This document shows, piece after piece, positions 16,806 to 24,241 of a DNA stretch of 64,000 nt (positions within the stretch are counted from its first letter, which is position 1; each line of letters opens with the position of its first letter). The notes under the pieces are model-generated. The model did no database searches. It worked only from the letters and a program-made list of their open reading frames with translations, and was not told where the DNA came from. Location of the stretch: NCBI GenBank assembly GCA_037440925.1, contig JBBITF010000014.1:1-64000 (forward strand). The letters are read 5' to 3'. This DNA comes from JAABUE01 sp037440925. GTDB taxonomy: Bacteria; Chloroflexota; Anaerolineae; Anaerolineales; Villigracilaceae. The position numbers and the translations under genes are program-made.

Positions 16806-16861
16806 CGTCCCGAAGGCTTTTCTCGAATATTGGCCTAACGACAACCTTCGGGACGTTTTTT
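16806..16861 (+). terminator. Long hairpin with T-tract before DUF456
   Basis: CGTCCCGAAGG at 16806-16816 pairs perfectly with CCTTCGGGACG at 16845-16855 and is followed by six T. This has the form of an intrinsic terminator or attenuator. It lies 16 bases before the DUF456 start codon, so it could attenuate that gene rather than end an upstream transcript. Confidence 0.55.
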
Positions 16862-16876
16862 AATAAAGTCCAAACA

Positions 16877-17392
16877 ATGACTGAACTTGAATTTCTCTTG
16901 CGCGTGATGCTCGAAACATTGACCTTGTTTGTCTTGTTGGTCGGGCTGGTTGGATTGCTCATCCCCATCTTCCCCGGCCTGACGGTCATGTGGCTGGCCA
17001 CGCTGGTATACGCGCTGATACAGGCCAGTAACGGCAAGATGGATTGGATAGACTGGACGCTGTTTGCCTTCATCACCCTGGCAATGATGATTGGCAACGT
17101 TATTGACAACATCCTGATTGCCAAACATGTGCGCGACAAACAAGTGCCCTGGCGTTCGATTTTGCTAGGCTTTTTGGCCGGTATCGTAGCCAGCCTCTTT
17201 TTCACGCCCATCATTGGCATCCTGGCTTCACCGCTGGGTCTGTTTGGAGCCGAATATCTGCGGCTCAAAGATCGCGCCTCTGCGCTTGAGTCTACCCGCG
17301 CCTGGCTGACCGGCTGGGGTTTATCCGTCCTGGCCCGTGTAGGCATTGGCGTCTTCATGATTGGCCTGTGGATGACTTGGGCCTGGCTGTGA
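16877..17392 (+). CDS. DUF456 membrane protein
   Basis: A 171-residue integral membrane protein with four to five hydrophobic segments. LVGLVGLLIPIFPGLTVMWLATLVYAL at the N-terminus and the glycine-rich FLAGIVASLFFTPIIGILASPLGLFGAEYLRLKD fit DUF456, often noted for Gly-zipper helices. No biochemical role is established. The start ATG at 16877 is chosen because upstream codons belong to the terminator-like hairpin. It ends 19 bases from the convergent ATP-grasp gene. Confidence 0.85.
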   Translation: MTELEFLLRVMLETLTLFVLLVGLVGLLIPIFPGLTVMWLATLVYALIQASNGKMDWIDWTLFAFITLAMMIGNVIDNILIAKHVRDKQVPWRSILLGFLAGIVASLFFTPIIGILASPLGLFGAEYLRLKDRASALESTRAWLTGWGLSVLARVGIGVFMIGLWMTWAWL

Positions 17393-17411
17393 GGCACAGC
17401 CGCGCTATGCT

Positions 17412-18566
17412 CTATCCTTTCCTCTTCTCGACTGTGGAGGCCAATTCGCGCGCTTCTATCAGGCCCCAGCGTCCGGCTGCCAGGTACAGGATTTCCAGGA
17501 TCAAATCGTTGTAGGCAATGCCCTCCGCCTTGGCCTGCAAGCACAGGTCGCTATAATCGGGCGTCAGGCCGGGCAGGGTGTTGATCTCGATGAGGCGCGG
17601 ATTGCCCTCCTCATCCAGACGGATATCGGTGCGGGAGACATCCAGCGCATTCAGTACCTGGTGCGCACGCCAGGCAAAATGTTTGAGTTTTTTGCCTAAT
17701 TCAGGCTCTACCTCAGCAGGGCAGATATAGCCAGGCGCGCCTTCCTCTCCCACCTCCTTGGACTTGGCGGCCTGGCTGTAAACGCTGGGGGTTACCGAGC
17801 GGCTGCTATCGAGTTCGAGGATCGGGAAAAGATGGAAACCGTCCTTGTCATACCATTCAGGATGGCGGGAAAAGTATTTAGCGTCTGCCCGCCCCATCAC
17901 GCCAACAGTGAATTCACGCCCAGAGAGAAAAGTCTCTACCAAAGCCGGTTGCTGGTAATTTTGGATGACATATTTGACGCGCTGACGCAGTTCTTTCTCG
18001 TCATGGACAATGGCTTTCAAGTCCACACCCATGCCGGTGCCTTCACGAGCCGGCTTGACGAACAATGGAAACTTCAACTCCGGGCGCAGCGGCTCATCTC
18101 CAACAGCAAACTCCTGAAAGGGCGCCACAGGCAGGCGTCGGTCGCGCCAGATGCGCTTGGTGAGGGTCTTGTCGAGGCTGATGGCATTCGTCAATACGCG
18201 CGAACCGGTGTAGGGAATGCGTAACATTTCCAACAGGGCCGGCACTTGCGCCTCACGCGCATCGCCGCCCAGTCCCTCGGCAATGTTGAAGCAAATGTCA
18301 GGGCGGTATTCCTTCAAAGCATAGGGCAGATTTTCGTCGGCAAGCAGGAAGGCGGTTTCGTGACCGTCGCTTTCGATGGCTCTCTGAATGTGGTGAACGG
18401 TTTCAATGTGGTCGAAATCGGCATACGCATCTGGCGGGACGCCCGGCGGCAGGGGCTTGTTTTCATCTTTGATGTTTGCCAGGACCGCTACGCGCCAAAA
18501 ACGCTTCATCCGACGACTGGGAGGCTGCCCGGCCTCAGAAGCGGACGGGGAGGACGCAGAGGACAT
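17412..18566 (-). CDS. D-alanine-D-alanine ligase-like ATP-grasp protein
   Basis: A 384-residue ATP-grasp enzyme. The N-terminal half contains CFNIAEGLGGDAREAQVPALLEMLRIPYTGS, which parallels the Ddl substrate domain. The ATP-binding part has FPLFVKPAREGTGMGVD, LVETFLSGREFTVGVMG, SRTDIRLDEEGNPRLIEINTLPGLTP and a C-terminal Asp/Asn set for magnesium. A bona fide ddl lies in the dcw cluster, so this paralogue may join other amino acids or act on different peptides. AAGGAG precedes the ATG. Single gene between DUF456 and ffh. Confidence 0.85.
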   Translation of the reverse strand: MSSASSPSASEAGQPPSRRMKRFWRVAVLANIKDENKPLPPGVPPDAYADFDHIETVHHIQRAIESDGHETAFLLADENLPYALKEYRPDICFNIAEGLGGDAREAQVPALLEMLRIPYTGSRVLTNAISLDKTLTKRIWRDRRLPVAPFQEFAVGDEPLRPELKFPLFVKPAREGTGMGVDLKAIVHDEKELRQRVKYVIQNYQQPALVETFLSGREFTVGVMGRADAKYFSRHPEWYDKDGFHLFPILELDSSRSVTPSVYSQAAKSKEVGEEGAPGYICPAEVEPELGKKLKHFAWRAHQVLNALDVSRTDIRLDEEGNPRLIEINTLPGLTPDYSDLCLQAKAEGIAYNDLILEILYLAAGRWGLIEARELASTVEKRKG

Positions 18567-18638
18567 TCGAACTCCTTGGCGAAGAGATGACTTACATTAC
18601 ACAGTATATCTCAACACCATCGAATGGCAAGAGTGATG

Positions 18639-19961
18639 CTATCCAAACAACCGTCCCAGCCCTCTACCCCCGCTCTTCTGGAGGGTCTTCAACACCTTTT
18701 GCATCTCACGGAATTGTTTGATGAGGCGGTTCACATCTTGCACCTGCATTCCAGAGCCGGCGGCAATGCGGCGTCGGCGCGAGGCGTTCAAGATGTCGGG
18801 ATTGCGGCGTTCCTGGCGCGTCATCGAATTGATGATGGCCTCGTTCCCCTTGAAGGCTTGCTCGGCTTGCTTTGGATCTACCTGGCGCGCCATCTGTCCC
18901 AGTTGGCCGGGCATCATTTCCAGAATTTGGGCAAACGATCCCATCTTCTTGATTTGCCTCATCTGCTCCAGAAAATCTTCGAGCGTAAATTCCCCCTTGA
19001 GCATCCGCTCGGCGGTCTTTTGCGCACTTTGCTGATCGAAGGCAGCCTCGGCTTTTTCGATCAAGCCAATCACATCGCCCATGCCCAAAATGCGCGACGA
19101 AAGCCGCGCCGGGTCGTAGACTTCGAGCGCGTCCAGTTTCTCGCCGGTGCCGATGAACTTGATTGGCACACCCGTCACAGACCGAATCGAGATGGCTGCG
19201 CCGCCGCGCGAGTCGCCGTCCATTTTCGTCAACACCAGGCCGGTGATAGCAATGGCATCGCGGAAACCCTGGGCAATGTTCAACGCTTCCTGACCAATCA
19301 TCGAATCGACCACCAACAAGGTTTCGCCCGGCGAGACTCTGGCTGCGATGGCTTTCAATTCGTCCATCAACTGCACATCCAATTGCGACCGGCCGGCTGT
19401 ATCTACAATCAAGACGCTGTATCCACCCTTTTGGGCTTTGTCCAGGGCGCGCGCCACCAGGTCAGGCGGCGACATGCCGCTGGCAGACTCAACCGGCACG
19501 TCCAGCCGCTGCCCCAATTGCTGCAATTGTTGGACGGCGGCCGGACGATAAGGGTCGCCGGCTACCAGCATGACACGTTCTCCCTTTGAACGCAGCAGAC
19601 GCGCCAGTTTGCCGGCCACTGTGGTCTTGCCGGAACCCTGCAAGCCCACCAGCAGCACGATTCGCGGCTTGGAGCCGCTCAAGTTTAACGGGACAGGCTC
19701 ACCCAATGCCTGAATCAACTCTTCGTGGACAATTTTGATGACCTGCTGCCCAGGGTTGAGCGCCCTAGAGACTTCAGCGCCTATTGCCCGCTCGCGCACC
19801 CTTGCGATGAAAGATTTGACCACGCTGTAATGCACGTCCGCTTCAAGCAAGGCCAAACGGACTTCGCGCATGGCAGCGTCTACGTCGCCCTCGGAGAGTT
19901 TTCCGCGCCGGCGCAGCGCATCGAAGACCTGATTGAGTCGTCCGGTGAGTGTCTCGAACAT
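18639..19961 (-). CDS. ffh: Signal recognition particle protein Ffh
   Basis: A 440-residue SRP54-type GTPase. The N domain comes first, then the G domain with GLQGSGKTTVAGKLARLL, DTAGR, TKMDGDSRGGAA and GTGEKLDALEVYDPARL. The methionine-rich M domain (about 300-430) contains GDVIGLIEKAE, EFTLEDFLEQMRQIKKMG and RRRRIAAGSGMQVQDVNRLIKQF. It binds signal sequences and 4.5S RNA and delivers nascent chains to the translocon. AAAGGA precedes the ATG. The RNA partner is not in this window. Confidence 0.97.
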   Translation of the reverse strand: MFETLTGRLNQVFDALRRRGKLSEGDVDAAMREVRLALLEADVHYSVVKSFIARVRERAIGAEVSRALNPGQQVIKIVHEELIQALGEPVPLNLSGSKPRIVLLVGLQGSGKTTVAGKLARLLRSKGERVMLVAGDPYRPAAVQQLQQLGQRLDVPVESASGMSPPDLVARALDKAQKGGYSVLIVDTAGRSQLDVQLMDELKAIAARVSPGETLLVVDSMIGQEALNIAQGFRDAIAITGLVLTKMDGDSRGGAAISIRSVTGVPIKFIGTGEKLDALEVYDPARLSSRILGMGDVIGLIEKAEAAFDQQSAQKTAERMLKGEFTLEDFLEQMRQIKKMGSFAQILEMMPGQLGQMARQVDPKQAEQAFKGNEAIINSMTRQERRNPDILNASRRRRIAAGSGMQVQDVNRLIKQFREMQKVLKTLQKSGGRGLGRLFG

Positions 19962-20019
19962 AGATTCCTTTCAAAAAGCGGTCGGATTGTAGTGCGGAAG
20001 CAGGCTAAGGTCAAGGGAA

Positions 20020-20240
20020 GAGGCGTTGGTAATTGCCCACAAGGGAGGCATGTGCAGATTTGGCAATCCGCACGAGCAAAAAAATGGCGGCTTGGAAATC
20101 GCTGGCTTGGATTGCCAAATCCAAGCCCCTTGCTGGCGGAGCGCTCGAAAGCATTTACCCAAACTTACATCGTAATTTTAGAGAATACGCCCTGCCCTCA
20201 AGATGTGGGCAATCACCAGAAATTCAGCGGCTGAATTTTG
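20020..20240. repeat. Intergenic region with diverged repeat E
   Basis: The gap between ybaK and ffh carries GGATTGCCAAATCC palindromes, including the exact 18-base palindrome also seen at 14575-14592. Pieces resembling family E recur (CGTAATTTT, then GATTATTTTCTCTC). No open frame here has a recognisable product. Treated as a degraded repeat cluster. Confidence 0.5.
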
Positions 20241-20241
20241 A

Positions 20242-20736
20242 TTATTTTCTCTCTTCGCACAACGATACAACCTCCACCTCCCCCAGCGCGCGCCGGAAAT
20301 CCTCCCGTTTCAGGATGATGGCCACGCCGCGCCAGCCGGAACCGAGCGAGACCTCCTCCTCGGCGAACACGCCCGCATCTGCCACGATCCGCAACTTACG
20401 CGCCGTTCCGAAAGGCGATACCGCACCGACAGGATATCCTGTCACCCGTAAGACCTCGTCTTCTGTTGCCATCGTCAACCGCGATTGACCCAGGTAGGAG
20501 CGCAGCGCCTTCCAGGAGATTTGCGCCGCTCCCGCCGCCAGCGCCAGCAAATACTCCTCCTCGCCAATGCGGAAGAGGATGCTGCGTATCACCTGCTCGG
20601 GGCGATGACCGCGCTCGCGGGCGGCTTGCTCCAACGAGGTCAGCGGCCCGGCATGGACGAAGACGCGATGCGAGATGCCGCGTTTTGCCAGCGCCAGGCT
20701 GGCGGGAGGTGGATCGTTGATTTGCATGGCCCTCAC
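20242..20736 (-). CDS. YbaK/ProX-type aminoacyl-tRNA deacylase
   Basis: About 164 residues of the YbaK/EbsC superfamily, which hydrolyses mischarged tRNAs such as Cys-tRNA-Pro. RSILFRIGEEEYLLALAAG and the core TGYPVGAVSPFGTARKLRIVADAG (with the GxVSPFG loop) fit the family. The frame can start at GTG 20736, which overlaps the TGA of the preceding gene as GTGA, or at ATG 20727. This coupling suggests co-transcription with the HAS-barrel-like and nurA genes. Confidence 0.88.
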   Translation of the reverse strand: MRAMQINDPPPASLALAKRGISHRVFVHAGPLTSLEQAARERGHRPEQVIRSILFRIGEEEYLLALAAGAAQISWKALRSYLGQSRLTMATEDEVLRVTGYPVGAVSPFGTARKLRIVADAGVFAEEEVSLGSGWRGVAIILKREDFRRALGEVEVVSLCEERK

Positions 20737-21326
20737 ACGCTTACGTCGCTCAACGCGCCTAGGACCGACATCAAGGTTGGGTAGTCGTCGCGCAGCAGGC
20801 TGATGATTTCATGAATGGCGGCTTCGACCCAGGCCTGATCTTGGGTCATATCACGCACCTGCTGGATATGGGCGCTCAGCACTTCACTGACTGGGAGGCC
20901 TTGGGCGCTCAAGAGGTGCCGCAAATAGCCAAAGCGCCCGGCCTTCACAAAGCGTCTCAGTTCACTTTCGCTGCACGAGTAGATGATGTCCAGGCTCAAA
21001 GGCGGGCGGGGCGGCAAGAGATGGAAAATCTGGCCTCCCTGTTCGTACCCGACCACCAGCACCGACATCTCGACCGGCACGATGCGGCGCTCGCGGTTGT
21101 CGCGCATCACCTCGTCGCTGATGCCTTCGGCAGTGACCAATTGCCGTACCAGGCCGTCATCTTCGATGTGAATATCATAGATGAGACCGTAGATCTGGTA
21201 GCCGTCTTCCAGCGGGGCGCGCACCAATGCGCCGAAAGCCGGCGCGGTCAATTGCGCGACTCGGCAGCCGGCCACAAAGCCCGTCGTGCCAGCGCGCAGT
21301 AAGCGTCCGATTTCGATTGGGGTCAT
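20733..21326 (-). CDS. HAS-barrel-like protein linked to nurA
   Basis: A 197-residue protein beginning MTPIEIGRLLRAGTTGFVAG, with GALVRAPLEDGYQIYGLIYDI and VLVVGYEQGG. The small beta-rich N-terminal part resembles the HAS-barrel of HerA-associated proteins; the C-terminal half is helical. GGAGGC stands 5 bases before the ATG. It follows nurA by 26 bases on the same strand and overlaps ybaK, which supports a DNA end-processing role, but the family assignment is by appearance only. HerA itself is not in the window. Confidence 0.55.
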   Translation of the reverse strand: MTPIEIGRLLRAGTTGFVAGCRVAQLTAPAFGALVRAPLEDGYQIYGLIYDIHIEDDGLVRQLVTAEGISDEVMRDNRERRIVPVEMSVLVVGYEQGGQIFHLLPPRPPLSLDIIYSCSESELRRFVKAGRFGYLRHLLSAQGLPVSEVLSAHIQQVRDMTQDQAWVEAAIHEIISLLRDDYPTLMSVLGALSDVSV

Positions 21327-21352
21327 GTTGCCTCCAAAACTAAAGGCTTGCG

Positions 21353-22549
21353 TTACCTGCGGGTTCTGCCTGGCAGGTTTTTTGCCGATTGTTTGTACGA
21401 GCCGTCGTCTACTTCTTGTTCTTGGCGGCGTAATTCCTGAATCAGCATTTGTTCTACCTGGTATTTTTCTTCCAGTCCAACCACCGCCACCTCGTGAGCG
21501 CGGTGCAACAGGTATGGATAAGGGCGACTGCCCATCAGGCGGCATTGTTCTACCAGGGCAGCATGCAACAGGCCAAGTATTTGGGCGTCATCGGCCACCC
21601 AACGGGGAATCTCCACCCGCACCGGCCAGGGGTGGCCTTCTGCGCCGACGTTGAGGTAGAAGAAACACAACGCCAGCCGGCCCTGGTACTCTTTTTCGGC
21701 CCGCGATTGCAGGCCAAACACCGCCGAGCGGTGGCCGGGCGGAAGCAGTGGAGCGGCCTTTTCGCCGTACAACCAGCGGTCGCTGACGCCGCGCAGGGGA
21801 TGGTAATCGCGTAAGTTGGACAAGATACTCTCCTCTCCTACGCTGGCCGAGGCAATTTCGAGCAGGCGCGCCACCAGGTTGGCGGATGGCTTGTCTACAT
21901 ACCCGGCCGTGACCACGCCCTGCGCTTGCATTCGAGACAACACAGATAGGTAACTTTGCAGGGCGTCCTGGTAAGCGCGCGCGTCTTCGCCATCCCTGCC
22001 GCCCCATAGTTCGAGGGGGCCATCGGTAAAAGTGATCACAGCGCCTTTCTCGTCACGGCTGAGTTCTTCGAGCAAGGAGCGTTCCTTCAAGTCGCGGCGC
22101 AGGGCCACCAGCCTTTCGGTCATTGTGCCGGTTTGCGTCTCCAGTTCCTCTCCATAAAGCAGTTGGCTGTGGGTATGGATTTCAGGCGCAGCGCCAGAAC
22201 CGCCGCGTAAAACGATGGCTCCGACATTGATGAGGCAAAATTGGACGGCGGCGTGCCGGTCGGGGTTGATTTGCGAGCCATCCGCAGCGAGGAGAACAGC
22301 CGGGGAAACGGAGGCAGGCGGCGGGTAGGAAGAAGCGAGCGTTTCGTCCAAGGGGCAGGCGCAGCGGAGGTTAGGGTCCGCCGCTTTGGCGGCTTCCACT
22401 TTCGCGCGCAAGGAGTCGAGTTCGCAGGCGTATTGTTCGAGCAGGCGGCGAGCCGTGGTTTGCGCCTGTTCTTTTTGGATGCGCCTTTCTTTGGCGCTCT
22501 GCCCAATGTCTTTCACCTGAGCGTAGATTTGTTGGAAGTTGATTGTCAT
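21353..22549 (-). CDS. nurA: NurA-domain nuclease
   Basis: A 398-residue protein with the NurA fold. An N-terminal coiled coil (to about residue 60) leads to LLAADGSQINPDRHA, carrying the first catalytic Asp. ITFTDGPLELWG and GYVDKPSANLVARLLE provide further acidic and basic positions, and the C-terminal PVRVEIPRWVADD belongs to the same domain. NurA nucleases resect DNA ends with the HerA translocase in archaea and some bacteria. The ATG at 22549 starts the conserved part; no strong ribosome site is visible. First gene of a nurA, HAS-barrel-like, ybaK string. Confidence 0.82.
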   Translation of the reverse strand: MTINFQQIYAQVKDIGQSAKERRIQKEQAQTTARRLLEQYACELDSLRAKVEAAKAADPNLRCACPLDETLASSYPPPASVSPAVLLAADGSQINPDRHAAVQFCLINVGAIVLRGGSGAAPEIHTHSQLLYGEELETQTGTMTERLVALRRDLKERSLLEELSRDEKGAVITFTDGPLELWGGRDGEDARAYQDALQSYLSVLSRMQAQGVVTAGYVDKPSANLVARLLEIASASVGEESILSNLRDYHPLRGVSDRWLYGEKAAPLLPPGHRSAVFGLQSRAEKEYQGRLALCFFYLNVGAEGHPWPVRVEIPRWVADDAQILGLLHAALVEQCRLMGSRPYPYLLHRAHEVAVVGLEEKYQVEQMLIQELRRQEQEVDDGSYKQSAKNLPGRTRR

Positions 22550-22684
22550 AGCAGCGTAGAACAAATGTACAAGCATTTTACCCACAAATGAGGCAGCGTT
22601 CAAGTTGTTCGTTAAGTTTCAACAGATCAATATCCTGCATCCGGCGCACGCACGGTCATTTTTGGAGTACAATCAGATACGCAG

Positions 22685-22776
22685 CAAGCCAGCGTTCTGC
22701 CTGTATTTTCGAGATTTGGCAATAGCCATGCTGGTACTTTTCCTCGTCAGCAAAACCACGGCAATTCCCAAAAAAT
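22685..22776 (+). repeat. Repeat D, copy 1, upstream of the MFS gene
   Basis: About 92 bases from CAAGCCAGCG through CTGTATTTTCGAGATTTGGC and CTTTTCCTCGTCAGC to GGCAATTCCC. A similar unit sits at 36495-36585 at the same distance before mscS. The middle forms a weak hairpin around GATTTGGCAAT. The unit ends about 10 bases before the GGAGGT ribosome site of the next gene, so it would be in its 5' leader if transcribed. Confidence 0.6.
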
Positions 22777-22794
22777 CCTTTTTTTGGAGGTAAT

Positions 22795-24171
22795 ATGACG
22801 GCGCAAGCACACACCCCCCCACTGCTCGACGATCGGCGTGAAATCTTTGGTTGGGCGATGTACGATTGGGCCAATTCGGCCTTCAGCACCACTGTAGGGA
22901 CGGTCTTCTTGGGGCCGTATGTTGCCAGCCTGGCGCGCAGCGCAGCCGAGGCAGCCGGCGCATCTACGGTTTCCTTTCTGGGAATCCCCATCGCACCGGA
23001 TTCTTTTCTTCCGTATTGTATTTCTTTCTCGGTGGGAATGCAGGTGTTGTTCTTGCCCATTTTGGGCGCGATTGCCGATTATTCGCACCTGCGTAAACAG
23101 ATGATGCGGCTGTTTGCCACCATTGGCGCTCTGGCAACGATTTTGATGTTTTTTCAGGCCATTCAGTGGTGGTGGCTGGGGGGAGCGCTGTTCATTATTG
23201 CAAATTTGGCTTTTGGGGCCGCCATGGTGTTCTACAATGCTTATTTGCCCGATATAGCCAGCGAAAGTCAGCGCGACCGCGTTTCTTCTTATGGCTGGGC
23301 GATGGGGTATCTGGGCGGGGGGCTGCTGTTGGTGCTTAACCTGGCCTTTTACTTGTTCAGGGAGCAAATTGGGGTGCCCGGCGACCTGGCGGTGCGCATC
23401 AATTTGGCCTCGGCCGGGGTGTGGTGGCTGGGATTCTCTTTCATCACCTGGAGCCGCTTGCGCGCCCGTCATGCCTCGCGCGCCCTGCCTCCCCATGAGA
23501 CCTATGCCAGCATTGGTTTCAAACAATTACGCCAGACATTGGGCGAGCTCAAGCACTTTCCCGAGACGCTTAAGTTCTTGCTAGCCTATTTCCTGTACAA
23601 CGACGGTATTCAGACGGTCATTGCCGTCTCGGCTACCTTTGCCGCCGCGCCGCTCGTTCAGGGCGGCCTAGCGCTTGAACAACAGACGCTCACTGCCGTT
23701 ATTCTGATGATTCAGTTCGTGGCCTTTGGCGGCGCGCTATTATGGGGGCGGCTTGCCACTTGGATTGGCGCCAAACGAGCCATCATCGTCAGTTTGTTCA
23801 TCTGGGCGGGCGTGGTCATTTACGCATATCTGGGCTTGAAGAGCGCCAACATCACGTTGGAGTTCTTCATCTTGGGCATGTTCATTGCTCTGGTCATGGG
23901 CGGTTCGCAGGCTATCAGCCGCAGCCTGTTTGCCCAGATGATTCCAGACGGCAAAGAGGCCGAATTCTATTCCTTTTATGAGGTCAGTGAACGCGGCACC
24001 TCCTGGATTGGGCCGCTGATTTTTGGCCTGGCCAACCAGCTCTTCGGCAGTTTGCGCTATGGCATTCTATCGCTGATTTTCTTCTTCGTTGCGGGTCTGC
24101 TCATCCTGCCCTTCGTGAAGGTGGAAAAGGCCATTGCAGACGTGAAACAGTACGACGCAGGGCGCCCCTGA
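22795..24171 (+). CDS. MFS transporter of the UMF1 / Atg22-like family
   Basis: A 458-residue permease with about 12 membrane segments. The N-terminus has FGWAMYDWANSAFSTTVGTVFLGPY, the signature of the UMF1 family. YNAYLPDIASESQRDRVSSYGWAMGYLGGG and the later GGSQAISRSLFAQMIPDGKEAEFYSFYEVSERGTSWIGPL are equally typical (given here in pieces of a longer conserved stretch). Bacterial substrates are largely unknown; the yeast relative exports amino acids from the vacuole. GGAGGTAAT precedes the ATG. Repeat D lies immediately upstream. Confidence 0.92.
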   Translation: MTAQAHTPPLLDDRREIFGWAMYDWANSAFSTTVGTVFLGPYVASLARSAAEAAGASTVSFLGIPIAPDSFLPYCISFSVGMQVLFLPILGAIADYSHLRKQMMRLFATIGALATILMFFQAIQWWWLGGALFIIANLAFGAAMVFYNAYLPDIASESQRDRVSSYGWAMGYLGGGLLLVLNLAFYLFREQIGVPGDLAVRINLASAGVWWLGFSFITWSRLRARHASRALPPHETYASIGFKQLRQTLGELKHFPETLKFLLAYFLYNDGIQTVIAVSATFAAAPLVQGGLALEQQTLTAVILMIQFVAFGGALLWGRLATWIGAKRAIIVSLFIWAGVVIYAYLGLKSANITLEFFILGMFIALVMGGSQAISRSLFAQMIPDGKEAEFYSFYEVSERGTSWIGPLIFGLANQLFGSLRYGILSLIFFFVAGLLILPFVKVEKAIADVKQYDAGRP

Positions 24172-24241
24172 AAGTCTCTCGACTTGCAGGGGCGCGGGGG
24201 GATTCTATTCTGCCTAAAGTTCAGGGGATGTTGTGGGGTTC

